Source: Hellea balneolensis
Lineage (GTDB): Bacteria > Pseudomonadota > Alphaproteobacteria > Caulobacterales > Maricaulaceae
Assembly: GCA_003233025.1 (NCBI GenBank)
Contig: QIKS01000042.1
Span: 1-11,056 of the forward strand
Direction of reading: 5' to 3'
Length of the DNA: 11,056 nucleotides
Shown: one piece after another, positions 8,486 to 11,056 of the stretch
Position numbering within the stretch: the first letter of the stretch is position 1
Layout of the letters: the number at the start of each line of letters is the position of its first letter
Made by a program: the position numbers and the translations under genes
The notes under the pieces: generated by a model
What the model saw: the letters and a program-made list of their open reading frames with translations, nothing else
Database searches by the model: none
What the model was told of the DNA's origin: nothing

Positions 8486-8490
8486 CTCCT
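8486..8490 (-). promoter_or_regulatory. Strong ribosome-binding site for frr
   Basis: The minus strand carries AGGAG, then six bases TTTAAA, then the frr ATG at 8479. It is the cleanest Shine-Dalgarno site in the window. It contrasts with the genes downstream, most of which start on top of the preceding stop codon with weak sites. Confidence 0.75.
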
Positions 8491-8521
8491 CGCTTTCGCG
8501 CTTCTTCTTTTAATATAAGCA

Positions 8522-9241
8522 TTATGACCCAATTATGGTCGCCAAGCCCTTACCGTTCATCACCTGCTCAAAACGGCCCTCCTGGACAATGGAAAACACA
8601 ATAATCGGAATATTATTATTGCGCATTAACGTCACCGCCGTCATATCCATAACCTGTAAATCCTGATTGATAACATCAAGATAGGACAGACGCTCAAACC
8701 GTTTGGCATCTTTATGGGTCAAGGGGTCTTTATCATAAACCCCGTCAACCTTCGTGCCTTTGAGCAAAGCATCACAGCCCATCTCGGCCGCGCGCAACGC
8801 AGCGGCCATATCGGTCGTAAAATACGGGTTGCCCGTCCCTGCGGCGAAAATCACAATCCGTCCCCTGTCCATATGGCGCATAGCGCGGCGGCGAATATAA
8901 GGTTCACACACGGTTGTCATAGGAATGGCTGACATAACCCGCGTCTCTAGCCCAATATTTTCCAAAGCACTTTGCATGGCCAGGGCGTTCATAATCGTCG
9001 CCAACATGCCCATATAATCTGCCGTCGTCCGCTCAATCCCGGCGGCGGCGGCGGACAGGCCACGAAAGATATTACCGCCGCCTATGACCAGCCCAATCTC
9101 CAGACCCTGTTTATGAACGGAGGCGACTTCTTGCGCAATACGGCTGGTGGTGGAGACATCAATCCCGAAAGATTGCTCGCCCATTAGCGCTTCGCCTGAA
9201 ATCTTCAGGAGAACTCTTTTATATGTTAAATCACTGCTCAT
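8522..9241 (-). CDS. pyrH: Uridylate kinase (UMP kinase)
   Basis: PyrH phosphorylates UMP to UDP with ATP, the first step from UMP towards UTP, CTP and UDP-sugars. It is the bacterial hexameric enzyme of the amino-acid-kinase fold. With the start at 9241 the protein has 239 residues (E. coli 241). [12 protein letters not shown] at 10-21 is the phosphate-binding N terminus. IGGGNIFRG at 53-61, [11 protein letters not shown] at 134-144 (UMP binding) and [10 protein letters not shown] at 164-173 are all family blocks. The start is ambiguous among ATG 9241, ATG 9244 and an upstream TTG at 9253. ATG 9241 is chosen because GGGGA sits 5 bases upstream of it, against only 2 bases for 9244. The gap to tsf, about 105 bases, is the largest in the window and may hold a promoter. 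The UTP and CTP supplied also serve CdsA and the UDP-sugar steps of lipid A synthesis. Confidence 0.97.
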   Translation of the reverse strand: MSSDLTYKRVLLKISGEALMGEQSFGIDVSTTSRIAQEVASVHKQGLEIGLVIGGGNIFRGLSAAAAGIERTTADYMGMLATIMNALAMQSALENIGLETRVMSAIPMTTVCEPYIRRRAMRHMDRGRIVIFAAGTGNPYFTTDMAAALRAAEMGCDALLKGTKVDGVYDKDPLTHKDAKRFERLSYLDVINQDLQVMDMTAVTLMRNNNIPIIVFSIVQEGRFEQVMNGKGLATIIGS

Positions 9242-9246
9242 CATAA

Positions 9247-9251
9247 TCCCC
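9247..9251 (-). promoter_or_regulatory. Ribosome-binding site favouring the 9241 start of pyrH
   Basis: The minus strand reads GGGGA, five bases before the second of two adjacent ATG codons (9244 and 9241). The spacing suits 9241 better than 9244. The TTG at 9253 would lie upstream of this site and has no clear site of its own. Confidence 0.45.
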
Positions 9252-9296
9252 AAAACTCGCTTTTAGCCTGACGCGGTCTTTGCGACTCATTAAGGG

Positions 9297-9325
9297 TGTA
9301 TACCGCAGCTTTTCGTCTCCGTCTA
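9297..9325 (-). promoter_or_regulatory. Weak candidate sigma-70-type promoter before pyrH
   Basis: On the minus strand TAGACG (9325-9320) and TATACA (9302-9297) are separated by exactly 17 bases, each matching four of six consensus positions. The nine-base palindrome GTCTTAGAC overlaps the -35 element. The gap between tsf and pyrH is the only one large enough to hold a promoter comfortably. No intrinsic terminator is visible after tsf, so the site would add to read-through from upstream rather than replace it. A four-of-six match arises often by chance, so this is only a candidate. Confidence 0.3.
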
Positions 9326-9346
9326 AGACTAAGTAGCTATGAGGGG

Positions 9347-10273
9347 TTAGGAATCTTTAAGGGTCGCGGCCACTTCGGCTGCGAAATCTTCCTGTTTCTT
9401 CTCGATACCTTCGCCAAGCCCCATGCGCACAAAACCCGTAATCGTGATTTCTGCCCCTAAAGACTTGGCCTCGTCCTCGACAAATTTCCCAACAGTGCGT
9501 TCACCGTCCATGACAAAAACCTGATCCAAAAGCACAGATTCCTGGTAAAATTTGCGAATACGGCCTTCGACCATTTTCTCAATAATATTTTCAGGCTTGC
9601 CCGACGCCCGGGCCTGTTCAGAAAGCACTTCGCGCTCACGCGCCACCATAGCCGGGTCCAAATCCTCAACCCGCAAGGCCAAAGGCGACGTCGCCGCAAT
9701 ATGCATGGCGATTTTTTTGCCCAAAGCCTGGAGAGCCGCCGCGTCGCCGCTGGATTGCAGCCCGATCAGAACACCGATTTTTCCTAGCCCGTCTGCGGCA
9801 GCATTGTGCATATATCCACTGACAACACCCTCGGATACGCTCAACATTTCCGTACGGCGCAAAGACATATTTTCACCGATTTTAGCGATCAAACTTGTCA
9901 AATAGTCGGCAACACTTTTACCGTTTGCAGTGTCACTGGCCGCCAATTTCTCGATGTCACCGCCCGCAGCCAATGCCAAGCTGGCGATTTCGCGCACAGC
10001 GCCCTGAAATTCTTCGTTAAGGGCAACAAAATCGGTTTCAGAATTTACTTCAACAAGCGCACCGCTCGTCCCGTCACTTGCCATGCCGATCAAGCCTTCA
10101 GAAGCAATTCTGCCGGATTTTTTCGATGCATTGGCAATACCTTTTTTACGCAGCCAATCAATGGCCGCTTCCAGGTCGCCCTCCGTCGCGTTCAAGGCTT
10201 TTTTGCAATCCATCATACCAGCAGCAGTTTTATCGCGCAGTTCTTTGACAAGCGCGGCGGTTATTTGAGCCAT
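9347..10273 (-). CDS. tsf: Elongation factor Ts
   Basis: EF-Ts is the guanine-nucleotide exchange factor that reloads EF-Tu with GTP. The product has 308 residues. The N-terminal UBA-like domain (about 1-50) contains [20 protein letters not shown] at 8-27. The exchange motif TDFVA at 80-84 holds the Asp-Phe pair that enters EF-Tu. The core domain continues through GKIGVLIGL (164-172) and [11 protein letters not shown] (190-200), followed by the coiled-coil region and a second core repeat. I place the start at 10273, giving [12 protein letters not shown], because GGAG lies six bases upstream and this matches the family N terminus. An in-frame ATG at 10285 would add four residues and would put this site inside the coding region. 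The gene follows rpsB, as in nearly all bacteria. Confidence 0.98.
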   Translation of the reverse strand: MAQITAALVKELRDKTAAGMMDCKKALNATEGDLEAAIDWLRKKGIANASKKSGRIASEGLIGMASDGTSGALVEVNSETDFVALNEEFQGAVREIASLALAAGGDIEKLAASDTANGKSVADYLTSLIAKIGENMSLRRTEMLSVSEGVVSGYMHNAAADGLGKIGVLIGLQSSGDAAALQALGKKIAMHIAATSPLALRVEDLDPAMVAREREVLSEQARASGKPENIIEKMVEGRIRKFYQESVLLDQVFVMDGERTVGKFVEDEAKSLGAEITITGFVRMGLGEGIEKKQEDFAAEVAATLKDS

Positions 10274-10279
10274 TCCAGT

Positions 10280-10283
10280 CTCC
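10280..10283 (-). promoter_or_regulatory. Ribosome-binding site deciding the tsf start
   Basis: The minus strand reads GGAG, six bases before the ATG at 10273. It overlaps the alternative upstream ATG at 10285, which is therefore unlikely to be the main start. Confidence 0.6.
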
Positions 10284-10306
10284 ATTAAAAATTAAACTAT
10301 AAATTC

Positions 10307-10327
10307 AAAGCCTTGCGGGCTTTTTTT
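10307..10327. terminator. Hairpin between rpsB and tsf, terminator-like on the plus strand
   Basis: AAAGCC at 10307-10312 and GGCTTT at 10318-10323 form a perfect six-pair stem around a five-base loop. On the plus strand the stem runs into a total of seven T (10321-10327), the form of an intrinsic terminator. On the minus strand, the direction of the genes, the T-run becomes an A-run before the stem, and GAATTTATAG follows it, so termination should be weak. It may act as a partial attenuator or RNA-processing element that sets the S2 to EF-Ts ratio, or it may block antisense transcription. The stem is short and its function is not shown. Confidence 0.35.
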
Positions 10328-10330
10328 AAA

Positions 10331-11056
10331 CTATCTTTTTGCTTCCGCAGCCTTATCTTGATCAATCTTTGCCCGGGGCGGTTTGCCAGCTATCAATTCT
10401 TTGGCTTGCTCGATCCATTCGCCACTAGCGATTTTACCTTTTAGTGCCAATTTTTCGTCCAAATCGGCAATGGTTTTTTCGTCCAGTTCAGCGATTTGTG
10501 CAAATGTCGTAATGCCGGCAGAATTAAGCTTTTTAAGGTATGTCGGGCCAACACCGTCAATCAATGAAATATCATCGGGGATATCAAGTTTCTTCTTGGC
10601 CGGCTTTTTTTCTACCTTAGGCGCTTTCTCTTGCACAGCTTCCTTTTTCGGCGCTTCAACCTTTGTCGGTGCTTCCTCTTTCGGAGCTTCAACCTTTGTC
10701 GGCGTTTCCTCTACTTTAGCTTCGGGCGCAGCAATCGCGGTTTCGACCGGATTTGCGCTTGCGCCGATATCAACCCCTGCCGCAACAGCGCCAGCTGTCA
10801 TACCGTCAAGGATCGCATCAGCGATAAGATCGCAATACAGAGAAATCGCCCGCACCGCGTCATCATTACCCGGAATGGGGAAATCTGCGGCGGAAGGTGC
10901 GCAATTAGTATCCAAAATCGCCACAACCGGAATGCCAAGTTTTCGGGCTTCTTTAATGGCGATGGCTTCTTTATTGGTATCAATGACAAACATCAAATCA
11001 GGGATTTTTCCCATGTCTTTGATGCCGCCAAGAGCGCGGTCAAGTTTGTTTTTCTC
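10331..11056 (-). CDS. rpsB: 30S ribosomal protein S2 with C-terminal helix-hairpin-helix extension, 5' end outside window
   Basis: S2 is a late-assembling small-subunit protein at the head-body junction. The 241 visible residues begin inside the S2 core: [18 protein letters not shown], then [12 protein letters not shown] and [16 protein letters not shown], all near-universal S2 blocks. About 150 N-terminal residues are outside the window. The S2 fold should end near visible residue 86-90, where E. coli S2 stops about 20 residues later. Here roughly 150 more residues follow. First comes a Lys/Glu/Pro/Ala-rich linker (about 95-156) with a duplicated 11-residue unit. Then comes a compact domain (about 160-222) with a helix-hairpin-helix core, [20 protein letters not shown], and an end of the form [12 protein letters not shown]. 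Similar modules (COG3743-like) are known as appendages on other alphaproteobacterial proteins such as L21 and NuoE. Its role on S2 is unknown to me. The reading frame is continuous with no sign of a frameshift. Confidence 0.96.
   Translation of the reverse strand, partial: EKNKLDRALGGIKDMGKIPDLMFVIDTNKEAIAIKEARKLGIPVVAILDTNCAPSAADFPIPGNDDAVRAISLYCDLIADAILDGMTAGAVAAGVDIGASANPVETAIAAPEAKVEETPTKVEAPKEEAPTKVEAPKKEAVQEKAPKVEKKPAKKKLDIPDDISLIDGVGPTYLKKLNSAGITTFAQIAELDEKTIADLDEKLALKGKIASGEWIEQAKELIAGKPPRAKIDQDKAAEAKR
10391..10579 (-). other. Helix-hairpin-helix domain appended to S2
   Basis: This segment encodes about 63 residues after the S2 linker. The GVG turn in [12 protein letters not shown] is typical of helix-hairpin-helix motifs that contact nucleic-acid backbones. 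It is followed by [19 protein letters not shown] and then the KGKI and W-x-x-QAKEL elements. This order (GVG hairpin, FAQIA, a D-x-L segment, a glycine-lysine turn, then W-x-x-QA) is one I associate with COG3743-like modules. Binding of DNA or RNA is an inference from the fold, not shown here. Confidence 0.75.
10647..10712 (-). repeat. Two tandem 33-base repeats in the S2 linker
   Basis: Copies at 10647-10679 and 10680-10712 match at 30 of 33 bases. They encode two versions of an 11-residue unit around APTKVEAPK in the Lys/Glu/Pro-rich linker between the S2 core and the helix-hairpin-helix domain. The period is a multiple of three, so the frame is kept. It looks like a recent in-frame duplication. 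Confidence 0.85.

Noticed and set aside
8505..8520. A TATATT box between pyrH and frr as a possible -10 element
   Set aside because: No -35-like hexamer lies 16-18 bases upstream; the nearest partial match is 22 bases away. A-T-rich words like this are expected by chance.
9806..10288. A 160-codon open frame on the plus strand opposite tsf
   Set aside because: It covers the conserved EF-Ts frame in antisense and shows no domain. It ends close to the plus-strand terminator-like hairpin at 10307-10327, but that alone does not support a gene.
10296..10301. A TATAGT box before tsf as a possible -10 element
   Set aside because: The bases 17 upstream (AAAGCC) do not resemble a -35 element and belong to the hairpin stem.
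1..11056. An undescribed system such as a defence island, mobile element or biosynthetic cluster
   Set aside because: All the coding space is taken by eleven recognisable conserved genes in a known order. There are no foreign-looking genes, terminal repeats, integrase, toxin-antitoxin pairs or repeat arrays.

Overview
The window is one continuous, minus-strand run of eleven housekeeping genes. It reads from high to low coordinates as rpsB (5' end cut by the window edge), tsf, pyrH, frr, uppS, cdsA, dxr, rseP, bamA, skp/ompH and lpxD (3' end cut by the window edge). I see no credible plus-strand gene, no tRNA or rRNA, no mobile element and no CRISPR array. No gap between genes exceeds about 105 bases.

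The gene order points to an alphaproteobacterium. The order frr-uppS-cdsA-dxr-rseP-bamA, with dxr after cdsA, is the arrangement I associate with Alphaproteobacteria; in E. coli dxr sits between frr and uppS. The S2 protein also carries a C-terminal helix-hairpin-helix module of a kind known to me as an appendage on several alphaproteobacterial proteins. Base composition looks close to half G+C by eye. Genus cannot be fixed from the sequence alone; marine lineages with moderate G+C are possible, but that is a guess.

Layout by role. Translation and nucleotide supply: ribosomal protein S2, elongation factor Ts, UMP kinase and ribosome recycling factor (11056-7916). Lipid and isoprenoid supply: undecaprenyl diphosphate synthase, CDP-diacylglycerol synthase and DXP reductoisomerase (7916-5137). 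DXP reductoisomerase starts the committed MEP route to IPP, and undecaprenyl diphosphate synthase uses IPP to build the carrier lipid for peptidoglycan and LPS. Envelope assembly: RseP intramembrane protease, BamA outer-membrane insertase, Skp periplasmic chaperone and LpxD of lipid A synthesis (5130-1). Skp carries outer-membrane proteins to BamA, and LpxD makes the lipid A of the membrane that receives them.

From frr to skp the stop and next start codons overlap, touch, or are 1-6 bases apart, which suggests one transcript with coupled translation. The only larger gaps are rpsB-tsf (with a hairpin), tsf-pyrH (about 105 bases, with a weak candidate promoter) and pyrH-frr (42 bases). I found no undescribed system. 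The most unusual item is the extended, domain-fused S2 protein.
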